Program-made: the position numbers and the translations under genes
Assembly (NCBI GenBank): GCA_030435675.1
Contig: CM059625.1
Location: 6,944,001-7,008,000, forward strand
Direction: 5' to 3'
DNA length: 64,000 nt
From: Steinernema hermaphroditum
Lineage: Eukaryota > Nematoda > Chromadorea > Rhabditida > Steinernematidae
In this document: piece by piece, positions 36,939 to 48,093 of the stretch
Layout of the letters: the number at the start of each line of letters is the position of its first letter
Numbering within the stretch: position 1 is the first letter of the stretch
The notes under the pieces: model-generated
What the model was told of the DNA's origin: nothing
Seen by the model: only the letters and a program-made list of their open reading frames with translations
Database searches by the model: none

Positions 36939-38857
36939 TCAGACGTTGTGCTTGACTAAAACGAGGGGCGTGTCCATGTCGTACGAGTTCCTGGAGTCGG
37001 CGCCATCCTTTCGGTTAAAGTGGTTCGCGATGAGTCCAACGTTGTTCAGCGAGCACTTGGACGAAGCGTGTGTCTTCCACAGAAAATTGAGAATGTCACT
37101 GGTTACGAGTTCGTTGGAATGCGAGCTGATCAGTCGCAGGAGAAGAATCGAGTCCGAGGAGATGCTTCGTGTGCAGAACTGGCGGAACAGATAGTCGTTG
37201 TCAGGGCTCGCTTTCACGTAACTGAAATGGCTTGGAACTAAGTCCTTAGACACTCCAACTCTCTCACCGAGCGACATAAGCTACTCGTCGTGATGTGATG
37301 CGCGTGTTGAGTGTCCAGACGATAACGTCTATAAAGGTGAGGATGGCGACGATGACGAACCAGTAGTAGAGGAAAAGGAAGATCTTTTCGTTGAACATGT
37401 TCAGAACGAGAACGCATTGGATGGAGTAGCGGTGAAGATTTCCGAGTGTTCGTACCTGAATGTAATATCATTATACTCGGGAGGCCCCAGACATCTGGAA
37501 GAGGAAATTCCAATAGATCAGTTTCATGCTTTACAATTGAAAATCATTAACGATTTTTTTATGCCGATGAAAGAACTCAGCAAAAATCTTTCTATCTAAG
37601 TTCCTAAAATGAGGGAACCTTTCCTTTGTTTTCTCACCTGAAAATCGCAAATTGCGATACGTGGAAAATTTCCGCTGAGCTCCCAGTCCCTTCCGTGGAT
37701 GATATCGGTCAAGATGTGCGCTCCCCACATATGGTTGTTCTGGCCGAGAAACTGATTCATCATCAGAAATTGACCAATCACGTTGACCAGGTACAAGACC
37801 TTAGTTAACGTGTAAACACTAAATTTGCAATTGCTGTGTAGCCTTCCAAAAAACATTTAGTCTCACTTGGCCACATACGATCCAGTAACGAGACCAAATT
37901 TGAACCACTGTGACAGCGGCGAGGATCCTTCGAGACGCACTTGTCTCAGGCGGACACTATCTTCCATCTGATGACATATAGTTACAATCGCCTTGTCCCT
38001 TTCGGCGTCCTAAAATAGATGACTCATAACTGTCCGCTGCACTGATCAACCTCGCTCGTATTGGCGGTTTGGGCCAGCTTGATCATGTTGGTGATGTTCA
38101 GTCCGGATTTCGCGTTCGTCTGTCCCCAGAAGATAGAGGGCAAGAAGAAGAATCCGGCCTCGAGAGCCATTATGAAAGGAACCCATTGATAGTATATAAG
38201 TTGTCGGTGTATTCTGCAATATACAAGAAAAGGTCTAGTGACAAGTTTGAATGGAACCGTACCGTTCTTGAACTTCGTCCGGTATGTCTTCGTTTGGAGC
38301 TACCCAATACGTGTTGTACACGAAACAGTAATTTTCTGCATATTGCTCCCAAGCCTTGGTGAACTAAAATGAACCTAATGTTGAACGTTACATCACAACG
38401 TTACATCGCAAAGTCATTTGGAATCGACTCTCTCCCAGTTTTACATGTAATCCGCAGTATTACCATTTCAGTGGTACATTTGTGCTTTTTTCCAATGGAT
38501 ACTACATGGCATATGAAACGCTTTTCAATGTAGACTAACCTTTGTCTCTTGCACTGAAAGGTGGCTTTGTCATACACCGTGAGGTCTAAGCTTAGATCAA
38601 CGAGATCATTCGATCTCAAAATGTTAGTTAATTCATGTCAAAAGAAAAGAAGTCGACTGTAACTCCAAATGCGAAACTGTCCAAAGTACCTGAGCTGGAA
38701 CCCAGCACTGAATTGGCGATCCGACGTACTGCTTCGCCGTGATCGTTACCGACATCACCATAATGATTACGGTAGAGTAGTAGTAGTTGAGGCGGTCGAT
38801 GATCGTGTCGTCGATGCGGGGTTTAATTGCAGTGACGGCGCTTCCGAGAAGATTCAT
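36939..38857 (-). CDS. Innexin gap-junction channel subunit
   Basis: Innexins form invertebrate gap junctions and hemichannels in the plasma membrane. Start ATG 38857 gives [14 protein letters not shown], then DRLNYYY and TM1, and [15 protein letters not shown] at the first loop; this exon ends at 38690. The next exon continues [23 protein letters not shown] and carries the signature YYQWVPF at TM2. Loop 2 has [10 protein letters not shown] and YSIQC, supplying its two cysteines, and TM4 follows ([20 protein letters not shown]). The cytoplasmic tail ends at 36939. About seven exons with short introns; full length for a nematode innexin. Which paralogue it is cannot be decided here. The upstream neighbour on the same strand is phytochelatin synthase, about 890 bases away. 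Confidence 0.93.
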
Positions 38858-39746
38858 TATGCAGACGAGACGAATTCAGAAGACTCCTGGATACGGCAAG
38901 ACGATGTCGTGTGCAGAGTGACCGACAGAATGCTGAAGCTAAAAGCAGCAAAACACCGTAAAAAGCCGTTAAATGAGTCATTAGGTACGCGCGACAGTTC
39001 CTCGTATCGCCCCCTGTGCCCCTCGAAATCCCCCTCAAAACGACTGTCAATTAGCCGACGACATCTCTCGAGTGGGATTACTTACAGCAGCTCTTTCGAG
39101 GGTCTTCCAGTTCTTTTCGACAGGGTACGTTCCTCCTCCGCTCACCTCTTCTAAACTCTCTCCACTGTTTGGATGTCTGCATTTAACGTTGGCACATATT
39201 TTCGCCGATTGATGTGTTCCTCTTTTGACATTTTACTAAAACTACAGTTCCGAAAAAAACAGTATGTTGGCGTTTTTTGAGTATTTTTTTGTAGGACAGT
39301 TCATGAACATAACATAACTATTTGACATCAACCGAGAGCAAATGTTGTTTTGGGACAACGGTATCAAGGACAAGGACAAGTCGGTATCAATATTTCCGAA
39401 CAGTGCTGCATTTACATTGCATTTTCGACTGATTTTCTTAAGACTTGACCATGTCCCACCGCTTAAGCCGCACGCGAGTCCTAACTTCATTGTAAATTGT
39501 GCCCCGCGGGATATTTTTTGCCCCACGGTAAATGGAGTTAGGACACGCGTGCGGCTTAAGCCGTGGAGTATGGTCATGGCTTTAGTGCATAGCCCTTTGA
39601 GCATGATGAATAAATAGTAATAATTGCGGTACTTTCGACTATCAGTGTTATGTCTTTTGTGGACTTGTACAAGCCAACCAACTTCATTTTTATTTAAAGC
39701 ATATAATTGAGCAAAGAAGTCAGTACAAGAGATTGGATAAAACAAT
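38858..39746. other. Region between the innexin and phytochelatin synthase genes
   Basis: Holds the innexin promoter and a small hairpin element (39447-39575). A long plus-strand frame over the innexin first exon (38669-39154) is an antisense shadow. No further gene is supported. Confidence 0.45.
39447..39575. mobile_element. Small hairpin (MITE-like) element
   Basis: Imperfect inverted arms of about 40 bases (39447-39487 and 39536-39575) share the core GGCTTAAGCCGCACGCG and TCCTAACT, with a loop of about 48 bases. It may be a tiny non-autonomous element or a foldback in the 3' flank of the phytochelatin synthase gene. No target duplication is clear. Confidence 0.5.
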
Positions 39747-41102
39747 TCATTCACAGTCGCAGAGTATTGTGGCCAACTGACAGTTGAGCATTTCGATTTC
39801 GTTCTTCGAATCGATGTCGAAATGCTTAGCTCCGTCCTCGATGTGCTCTCGAAGAATTTTAATCTTCTCTGAGTTCGTTGGGTTCTGCAAGAGTTTATGT
39901 ATGTGTTGACAGTAGAACCTATCCCTTTGCATACCTTTAACGGCCAGGCCATCAACATCGCAGTGAGCCAAACCCTACCAAGCATTTGGTTCAGCTTTGT
40001 GCTACCAACGGCTTCGCTTATCGCTTGACAACAGTTCGACATCGCCTTCGCCATGCTATTTCCATTGCAACACGAAGACTTCGGATTGCAACAGCCGCCT
40101 CCGAAAGCAATGAACTCGCCTTTGAAAACCGAGCAGATTTCCTCAATAGTTGCTGACCCTTCCGAGAGATAGGAATTCCAACGACTGACTGCTTCGTGGA
40201 ATTCCTTTTGAGATTCTTCCATGATTTTAGTGCTCAGCTCAAAGACGACCTTTGGACGCGTTTCAGACCGAAGTTTTAGAGTGAAGAATCCTGCAAGGAA
40301 AGTCGCTATGAGGACTTAGAGACCTTTGAAGCACCCCTGGTTTTGTTGCTTGTTTTGTCCACAGAGAGCATGGCTTGGTGAATCAGATCGACTTCGACCC
40401 AATGTGGAGGGTACTTGAATCTCGCTACATCCATTATGAGAGCCCTATCGCTTTCGGGGTCATAGGCAGCGATCGGCGAAAAGTGGCCAGTGCCCGTTTG
40501 ACCAAATACGGAACGATCATAGCTGACAACAAGTACGTGGTCTTCACCCATGACCGAAGACAGCAGCTTTTCGCGAAACAGCTGACGGGACTCTAAAGAG
40601 AAAACTGCTATTTGAATCTGCAATGAAATCTTGCCATCTGTATCATCCGCGTAGTGCGTCGTTGTCTGAAGACGATTACATCTGGCCAGACATGCGAACT
40701 GCGCTACGGTGATGCCTTCTTTCTGTATTTTTTCGAGAGGGAGACAACAGTCCAGCATAGACTCATGGTAGAAACGCCACGGCGCCTTCCAGACTCGACC
40801 TGGATCCACTTCGAGAGCGTTGAGAACCATAACTAAACGCATTCTGTTGAATTGCATGTATTCCTTTCGAACCTAAGGTGGATAGGCCACAGTAAGCAGG
40901 TTCGTCTTGAGTACGAAATTGGGCAGCCAGTTTAAAGTAAATATTTGCATGACCTGTAAGAAGAAGCGAACTAAAAATGTGCACAGGGAATCGAGAACGA
41001 ACCAGAGTTAATGCTTTTCATGAAAAGAGCTCGACCATCGGCACTCGAGAAGTCGATGCAGCACTCTGGTAGCTGACGGCGATAGAAATTCTTGGACGCC
41101 AT
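39747..41102 (-). CDS. pcs-1: Phytochelatin synthase
   Basis: A glutathione gamma-glutamylcysteinyltransferase that makes (gamma-Glu-Cys)n-Gly peptides binding cadmium and other metals; cytosolic. Start ATG 41102 gives [15 protein letters not shown]. The papain-like catalytic triad is complete: Cys in [11 protein letters not shown], His in [15 protein letters not shown] and Asp in [14 protein letters not shown]. An intron of about 41 bases splits the [14 protein letters not shown] join. [14 protein letters not shown] closely follows C. elegans PCS-1. The C-terminal domain is cysteine-rich ([20 protein letters not shown]), the usual metal-sensing tail, ending with ILCDCE at 39747. A TTTTCAG acceptor at about 41133 precedes the ATG. 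It lies about 390 bases behind the ERMP1 stop and may share its transcript. Confidence 0.95.
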
Positions 41103-41127
41103 TGCAGTACTCATTCGTCTTTCATAC

Positions 41128-41137
41128 GTTTCTGAAA
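41128..41137 (-). promoter_or_regulatory. Candidate trans-splice acceptor before phytochelatin synthase
   Basis: TTCGTTTTCAG ends about 30 bases upstream of the ATG at 41102, with no upstream coding exon to splice from. The layout suits a downstream operon gene that receives a spliced leader. Confidence 0.45.
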
Positions 41138-41489
41138 ACGAAATGCAAAATAGGGGCTATCAGCGCGACGGCAGACACGGTTTTTACACGTTGTTTGTGC
41201 TTACGCACGAATCGATAGGTCACCAAAACGGTTTTCCTTTCGGTCATGTAGTCGATTCGCATCGACGTTGCAAATTACCGCTTCCCGTGGATCATCAGAG
41301 ATGCTTTGACATATGAACATTTATTTGGCAATTATTAAATTAAAATAAATTAAGTGTTTAAGCTCATGTCAGGATAGGATGAATAAATGGACATGCACAA
41401 GACCCGAATATATCTCGAGTGTAGATAAATAAGTATCGCCAGGAGACTGGACCCGAATTGAATTACAATAGTCACGCGAATCGTCGTTG

Positions 41490-44400
41490 TTAGTAAAGAC
41501 CAGACACGAACTCAGCAGTTCCGCCGAGGTGCGTAATTGCCCACTTCCACCATCCGACCGCCACGTGGGGTGTTTTTCTGCGGTTGTTGATAAGCTGCCG
41601 GAGCTGCAAAAGCGTTTCCGAGTTTTGGTACTGACCTATAAAGCAAAGCCGCATTATTGATTCCTGCAAGAAAATAACTCTCACCGTGGGCATAATGAGT
41701 GGCCACTCCCAGTTCTAGGCTCGCTTGTTCATCCAGGCTATGAGTAACTGGATTGGTCTAAACGGATTCTTGAAGGTAAAGACCATATGCCAAATCACTT
41801 ACGGACTCCAAGAGAATCCAGAACTTCCTGACCTCAGGTCGTTCGTGACCATAAGTCAAGAATACAAAGTAGGTTTGGCGGTCTCCGAACTCCTCGAGGT
41901 TAAGATCCGTGAAGGACCACTTCTTGAGGGAAAAGTTGTTAAGGGGAGTCACGTGAAGGGACAGTTTGTCGTATCCACCATGGATAGTGAACGTCAAGTT
42001 CACTTGATTGCCAGAAACCTTCACCCTCTCGATAAGAGAGATCTTCAGAGGGTAGGGGATCGGAGTTTCACCCGGAAGAGGAACCCAGCGCGACTCTCTA
42101 AGATTAGCGTAAAAATTAGCTTTGCTCAACTCTACTTACTCCGGTGGGAAAAGATTGTGGATAGCAGTGTAGTATGGCAGTGAGCAGTACTCGTCTTTCG
42201 TTTTGGAACAGTCGGGCGCTTGGCTGCCTTGAAGGAAGGTGTGGTCGGGAAGATCTTGAATTCCTCGATAGTCCATAGCTTGGATAAAAAGACCGTTGTC
42301 AGAATGGGTTCTGTTTCCGTAGAAATCGTACATTGTACGTTTAGTGTGCTGAAAATGCATTTTACACGTTTCTTTGAAGGTTACTTCACTCACCAGTGCT
42401 ATAATTCGCCTCAGTCTCGGATTTTCCTCCGACCACTTGTAGGGAACTCCTACACGTGTGGTGGCAATTATGGCAAATCCAAAGAGGAACAGTGCGACGC
42501 TGCATTTGAGAAGATAATCCATTCGCCGACTCACGTAGATGAGGTTACTCTAAAACAAAATCTTCTTGGGTTCCCGACTTAGGAGTCTTACGGTGAAGAG
42601 GACGAATGTCATGGCGGTGAGCAACGAAAGAGGCATCATGATCCACTCGGGGTTTATCAAGTTGCCCATACGACCCATAACTGGGACGAAAAAGTCGAAG
42701 AACATCATGATCGCGTAGCTGGCAAAGACCGCAACCGGAACGAAACAGATCATCTGAGTGAGCATCAGAGTTTTTGGTGACGCCACTAAAACGTTGAGTG
42801 CATAGCCGATCGAACTATGAAAAGCTCGTACCTTTGCAATACTTGAATCTGACTATAAAGTCGATGATGGGATGACGGCAGCACGGGAAAAAGACATAGA
42901 TGAGGACAAAGAAGGCCGAAGCAACTCCGCTGTAAGTTAGAACGAAGAGAAATGCAGCGAAAAGGATTAAGACAGTGTCGTAGTGCACCATTTCACTGCA
43001 TCGCTTCTTAAAGAATGAAATATAAATTTGTTCTCAAACCTCTTTTGTACCTTGTAAGTACGAGCGATGTACGAATGCGTTCCGCAGCCAGCGATGATCA
43101 TAGGAATTATGTATAGTGGGAAGACGATCTCCGGCATCGAATACCAACACATCGTCAAGTCGCTAATGTGAATGACGCCAAGAAGGACCACGCCAACCAC
43201 TGCCATGGATAGAGTCGAGAGGAAATGGTGGTAGAACGCGGTAATCAGGTCGGAGAAGGTGTAGATTTGGTTTGCGATTCGGAAGAGGACGATGAGGAGA
43301 ACTGCCGCCACCACGGAGTAGTTTAGGATAGCTCCTGAACCATTCTTGTATGATTGTAAAGGATGAAAAAGGCATACCAATCTCAATTGTATAGAAAATG
43401 GTGAACAATCCTACAACATCGTAGAAAACCCATCGGTTCCCTTCATCAAAGTATCCCTGCTGGTCGAGGTACAGAGACTTGACCAGAGCTTTCACAACTG
43501 CCAAAACGTTGTCTCCACTTCTCTGAATCGCTCCTTCGTTTATGTGTTGTGGTAGATCAAATTCCGTGTGATACAACCATCCATTTCGTGTATAAGCAAT
43601 GTCGAGGCCTGTATACCATCATCGAAGATTAGTATAAGCTTTCGAAACGCTTACCAGGAACGCGGCCATAATCCCGGAATACTCGGAAGTCGGTGTCAGA
43701 CGGAATGATTCCGGATTGGAAGATTTCTTGGGCGAACACGCTACAGTGTGGGTGCGGAGCGTTGTCCAGGTATGTTTTCAGAAGCCACGAATTTCCTGGT
43801 CCCGCCTGGAAGAGGATTTCACGACCACCAGCTCCAGTTCCTTCCAAGTTGATGAAAGCGCGGACGGAGTCCTTCCAGGGATGACTCGTGATAAAACCAT
43901 GGGAGGCCTGTAGGAAGTTCTCTTCCGCTAAAAGTAGTTGCTTGAGAACGGTCACCGATGGTTTTAACCATGCCTCCATTGAAAAGGAAAACAATGTCGT
44001 TTTCCAGCGGTTCCTCTGAATGCGAGAGAACTTCCAGAATCTCCATCATGATGGCGCACGAGACCTATGTGGAATATAGAGCGATGTTTCATTAAACGGC
44101 TGCTCACCGCGTCATCCGTGGCTCCAGGCGAATCCGGAAGCGTATCAAAATGGCAGTTGAGCAGAATGGAGTGCTTTGAAGGACCGCTGGCGGGACCGAT
44201 CCGGGCGATAACATTTGTGATTTTGTGGTAGCAGAGGGTGAACGAGGATAAGAAAGTGAGGTCGAAGCATCCAGTCGGTCTTTGAACGTCCGTTTCTAGT
44301 CGATTCACCTTTTTCGACACAGCAACTGAAGCCAGTTCATCCAATTTTCTTGTAATCAAATTGAATGCATGCACTTCCAGAGCTTCGGACCCGCTTACAC

Positions 44401-44787
44401 GAGGTCCCAAAGATGCCAGCTGGTTGAGCAGGTTCCGTGCGCGCGCTTCGGAGAAGTGCTCGAATTGATCTTGTGGCTCAATTACGGTCGGCATACGCTT
44501 GTCTTGCCAGACGACTCCGGCATAAATGATTGCCACAAACAAGACGATGGACATCCAGTGCCGAAATCCAAGTTTTTCATGCTATAAACGACAGTCTTAC
44601 TACGAATGTGAGTCGTAAACGATAGTGAAATTCGTAAGCACATCGGTGAATTGTGAGAAATTGTCTTTGTTTTGCATTTACAACGACCCACCTCGCCTTT
44701 CCTTTCTCCCTTCTCGCTATCAAACTCGATGTCAGGTCTTTCGTAATACGGCGAAGCGGGTGGAGGCCGCCTCGAACGAACCTCCAT
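41490..44787 (-). CDS. ERMP1/FXNA-like ER metallopeptidase (M28 family)
   Basis: A multi-pass ER aminopeptidase-like protein. ATG 44787 sits directly behind a TTCAG acceptor. A cytosolic head with [15 protein letters not shown] is followed by TM1 ([16 protein letters not shown]), then the luminal M28 domain. Zinc-site stretches are [19 protein letters not shown] and, after splicing, [37 protein letters not shown] follows human ERMP1 almost residue for residue, as does the [10 protein letters not shown] segment. About eight membrane spans and a luminal C-terminal domain end at 41490 (TAEFVSGLY). The intron at 43928-43973 appears to use GC rather than GT as donor. The LUC7-like gene ends 417 bases upstream on the same strand. 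Confidence 0.93.
43928..43973 (-). other. Predicted GC-AG intron in the ERMP1-like gene
   Basis: Joining AATGGAG to CGGAAGAG across these 46 bases restores the invariant FNGAEEN peptide of ERMP1 (Ala codon split G/CG). The only nearby GT donor (after GGCATG) gives the wrong phase. The intron would start GCATGG and end TTTTAG. Confidence 0.7.
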
Positions 44788-44793
44788 TCTGAA
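44786..44793 (-). promoter_or_regulatory. Candidate trans-splice acceptor before ERMP1
   Basis: TTTGTCTATTCAG ends one base before the ATG. Such tight spacing with no in-frame upstream exon is typical of spliced-leader acceptors in nematodes. Confidence 0.5.
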
Positions 44794-45203
44794 TAGACAA
44801 AGTTAAAGAGTTTGGCTACTCTATACATGAAAGCGCCGAGCCGAAGCGGAAAGATTCGCGCGAGTGAAATGGCAAAATCACACAGTGTCCGTCTGAAGGT
44901 CATCATGCAGCGTACGAATGCGTCATATCAGCAGTAGAGGAGAGTAGCGAGAAGAGTCACGTTCGATCGCCTCTCTTTTCGGTCAGCACAATGAGTGGAG
45001 TTTAGAGCGTTTCGTCCAAACAGAAGAAAGATAGGAGGACCACCCATAAGATAAAAGGGCTTCAGTGTGTATTCCACCAACACCACAATAGTAGTAATAG
45101 CTTTATCAGGCGAAATTATCAAAGTTGAACACAAAATTACTCACAAATTACACAGGCCGTTGTGGCAGATCAGCAACCCCTCCGCGCTAGCTTGATGTCC
45201 GCA

Positions 45204-46418
45204 CTATCGCCGATCCCGGTGTTTCCTGAAAAGTGAAAAATAAAAACAGAATAAACTCACATTTGAAGCCTAAGGGACAGTGCCAGCAAAAAAACTGCGC
45301 TCCTATGAAGCACTAAAAACTTCCCAGAGACAATGCAAATGAAACAGAAAGAATCTGTTTGTGTGCTTACCTATCCCGTCTGTCGTCTCGACCAGACCTG
45401 CGAGGAGATCTCGAGCGGTTGCGACTCCTGCAATGGACAGTTTTTGGGAATTGTTATAGATAATGATTGCTCTACCTGTCACCTCGGCGGTCACCATCCC
45501 TGTCACGGTCTCTCCGGTAGCTAAATAGACACGATGTGACGCTAGCACCTTTTGACAAAACTCACTCATCTCTATCGCGATCCCTCCGATCCTTTCTGGA
45601 ACTGTCGTAGTCCCTTCTGCGGTCGCGGTCTCGCTCACGAGATCGTTCGCGTTCCTCCTGTTCGAACTTCTTTTTGGCCTCGCGGCGTTCTTCAACCGTC
45701 TCCTTCATTTTGTTGTACTTCTCTCGGATTTCAACCATGCCCAAATGCATTTTTCCGCCATAGTGATCAGCAAGTCGAGATTCGTGATCCAAAATGTTGA
45801 GTTGAGCCCCGCAAGCTTCACAAACTCGCAGCCTCTGCTGGCTAGGAACATTCGTGCGCATCTCATTTTCCAGCTCTCTTTTGCGTTTCTTCAGCTCTTC
45901 CACAGTTTTTGTCAGCGTCAGAGATTCTTCGATCTTCCCTTCGTTGCCAAGTTCTTCGACTTTGGCCAACGTCGACTCGATTTTGTCGTTGAGATCGATC
46001 ACCTTCTGTGACTTCACAAATTCTGCACTATCGAACTGCTCTTCACTGTCACGCTTGATCTTCTCTTTGATCTTGTTAACTTCTGTATCGACGATTCGAA
46101 CTGCATCTTCTAATACTTCAAATGCCTGAAAAATCGGTTTAGAAGAACTACGTTCACCGTCTTTACCTCAACGTCGTAGAAATGGTCCCTCTTCTCTTGT
46201 GCTTTTAAGTATTCACCTCTGTGCGCACTTTCGTGCAGTTTTCGACACATGAGGTACGCTTCTAATCTCGTGTCCACAAGAGTTTCGTACGGACAGCAAT
46301 CCAGAAGATACGCACGACACACGGAATGATGGTGGTACGGCACAAGATTTCGCCCTTCTTCCTCAGCCCTTTGTACCCCCATCAACTGGTTGATCATATC
46401 ACGCATCATGTCCGTCAT
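45204..46418 (-). CDS. LUC7-like U1 snRNP-associated splicing factor
   Basis: LUC7 proteins help U1 snRNP select 5' splice sites. ATG 46418 gives MRDMINQLMG near the N-terminus. The first zinc finger follows (VCRAYLLDCCPYETL), then a coiled coil and the second finger (RVCEACGAQLNILDHESRLADH...GKMHLG). After the main exons, small exons encode an Arg/Asp/Ser-rich tail (RRDRDRDGDRR, NRSRSPRRSGRDDRRDR) and end KHRDRR at the stop at 45204. Short GT-AG introns. The length of about 310 residues fits the family. Closest in type to LUC7L; the exact paralogue is not decided. An AATTTTCAG acceptor lies 15 bases upstream of the ATG. It is the most upstream member of the LUC7-ERMP1-PCS run. Confidence 0.93.
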
Positions 46419-46690
46419 CTTGATAGTGCGTTACTGAAAATTTCGCGATCACCAACGATATATAAACGCGCAAAATATACCGGTAAGCCCGATTAAAAAC
46501 GATGCGCCCAGTATTGGACCGATATGAATGTGCGAACAAAAGTTGTTCCAAAATTCGAATTTTCGGCGCACATTCGTGGCGAGACATCAGATCGGTTTGC
46601 TCTGTACTTGCACTATTGCTGGAGAGGGAGTCGTTGGTCTGGACAGCAAGTGCGCATTGGCATTACTTTTCGATTTGGTCAGTGCATTAA

Positions 46691-46819
46691 ATGAGAGACA
46701 ATGCTTTCGGAATTTCGGATCACGGGGCAGATCGTGCACAGGAATTCAAGCATACTGTTTATGTCGATGACAATGAGGATGCGGATCGTACCAAACGGTA
46801 CACGTTGAAAGTATTTTAG
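46691..46819 (+). CDS. Possible small protein or terminal exon
   Basis: An ATG-initiated frame of 42 residues (MRDNAFGISDHGADRAQEF to RYTLKVF) is followed by TAG at 46817. The charged, regular composition looks like real protein. A TTTGGTCAG acceptor-like sequence lies 10 bases upstream, so it could be trans-spliced or the last exon of a gene beginning near 46531. I recognise no family. Confidence 0.3.
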   Translation: MRDNAFGISDHGADRAQEFKHTVYVDDNEDADRTKRYTLKVF

Positions 46820-47788
46820 GAGTGTTTGTTGAGAAATTCCGCCTGATTTCCACATCAATTTGGTTGAACCGAAAGGGTTAAACTAAGGGCTGAACCCAAA
46901 GTTGTAAGCTGGAAAGATTTCAGTGTCAGATGATCTGCCATGTAGCGCAAGAAGAGAACTGTTTCATTCATATAGCGTGCATTCATAAGTTGTTGAGACA
47001 TTTGAGTCCCGGACACAGAACTCCGACGGAATGGTAACATTTGCAAACGACAGAAACGTCAAACGTCAATTATGAAGTATCAAATTGGTGAGTAAATAAG
47101 AAGAAGTTAACTCAAACGTTTTGTCGGCGCTCTCATGTCCGGGACTCAACTGTCTGGGACTCAGCTGTCTGGGACCTAAGTGTCTGGGACTCAACTGTCT
47201 GGGACTCCACTGTCTGGGACTCAACTGTCCCAGACTCATATGTCCGAGACTCAAATGTCTGAACAACCATTCATAGCATCGAATCGACAACGGACAGATT
47301 GTCGCACAAAGTTGGTCCTTGACTTGATCTGTCACCGTAATCATTTCCCTTCTTCCTTTCAAACTAACTTTATTTGCCCAAGAATTCATTGGCACTTATG
47401 ACATCCCAGGATTGGCCCACATACGGTAACCTCCGCCTCATACTATTTACAACCGGACAGGTCTTAAAGTATTCTTCACGATTGAATGGGTTTCAAAAGG
47501 GAAATGAGCAGAGACATTTCCGATAATGTGAAACCTAAAAACACTTTCTTAGACATGTATCAGTGCAGTTCCTGTTTGGGCAAAATTGCGACGAAGTCTT
47601 ACAGGTCTTACAGGCTTCCTCATGTCGGAAAATAGAGTGTGAGACGAAAACATTGCGTACACATATAAGAACAGCATTGTCGAACTCGATGCCCCCTTAT
47701 GTCGTTTGGATTCCTTCGGTAACAAAGTGGAAAATATTTATTGCGAAAGTATTGTCATGGGAGCATTATTACGAAAAGTGAGCAAAGT
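46820..47788. other. Intergenic with a 15-bp minisatellite
   Basis: Contains the tandem array at 47136-47255 and a single inverted copy of its unit near 46997-47020. No gene is otherwise supported. Confidence 0.5.
47136..47255 (+). repeat. 15-bp minisatellite, about eight copies
   Basis: The unit TGTCTGGGACTCAAC is repeated about eight times head to tail with one- to three-base changes; the last two units are most diverged. The 15-base period keeps frames open on both strands, so the minus strand reads as a pentapeptide repeat (LSPRQ). An inverted single unit lies about 120 bases to the left. Confidence 0.85.
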
Positions 47789-48093
47789 TCAGAGATATGT
47801 TTTCATGGTGCGGTAGCATCTCCACTCGATGACAACAGAAACGCCAACGAAAATCAAAACAATGAAAAGGATTTTCGCTGGCAGTGAGAATGCGTCGTAA
47901 ATGATTAGGGCCGCTAAAAGCAACGCTTCAAACACCATCAACACTATCTGCAATTCTTCCGGTTTACGCCTATTGCAGATACTGTAGGTACCGAGAAGAG
48001 AATGTGGATGATGATTAGGAACGGCCGATTGCAGAAGATTCCCAGTAGTAGTAAGAGGATGAAGGCGATCCAGATGAGCGAAATGCACCACAT
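47789..48093 (-). CDS. Small multi-pass membrane protein, family unknown
   Basis: Exons 47992-48093 and 47789-47947 join across a 44-base intron (GTACCT...TTGCAG), giving 86 residues. It is almost wholly hydrophobic: MWCISLIWIAFILLLLLGIF, then IVLMVFEALLLAALIIY and KILFIVLIFVGVSVVIEW, with a short basic end (RCYRTMKTYL). Three to four membrane spans are likely. The start at 48093 lies 16 bases behind a TTGTTCAG acceptor. A tiny upstream exon (about 48181-48199, TVKELR) would also splice in frame, so the N-terminus may be longer. The plan resembles the gene at 49345-49980, suggesting tandem relatives. Confidence 0.55.

Noticed and set aside
38669..39154. 161-codon plus-strand frame
   Set aside because: It runs antisense over the innexin first exon, which has clear family motifs on the minus strand.
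39242..40222. Single frame of 326 codons on the minus strand
   Set aside because: Its right part is the phytochelatin synthase C-terminus. The left part reads through an intron and the hairpin element, whereas the spliced product ends at 39747.
47066..47395. Frame with LSPRQ pentapeptide repeats as a possible secreted repeat protein
   Set aside because: It is generated by the 15-bp minisatellite, has no signal peptide, and the opposite strand is equally open.
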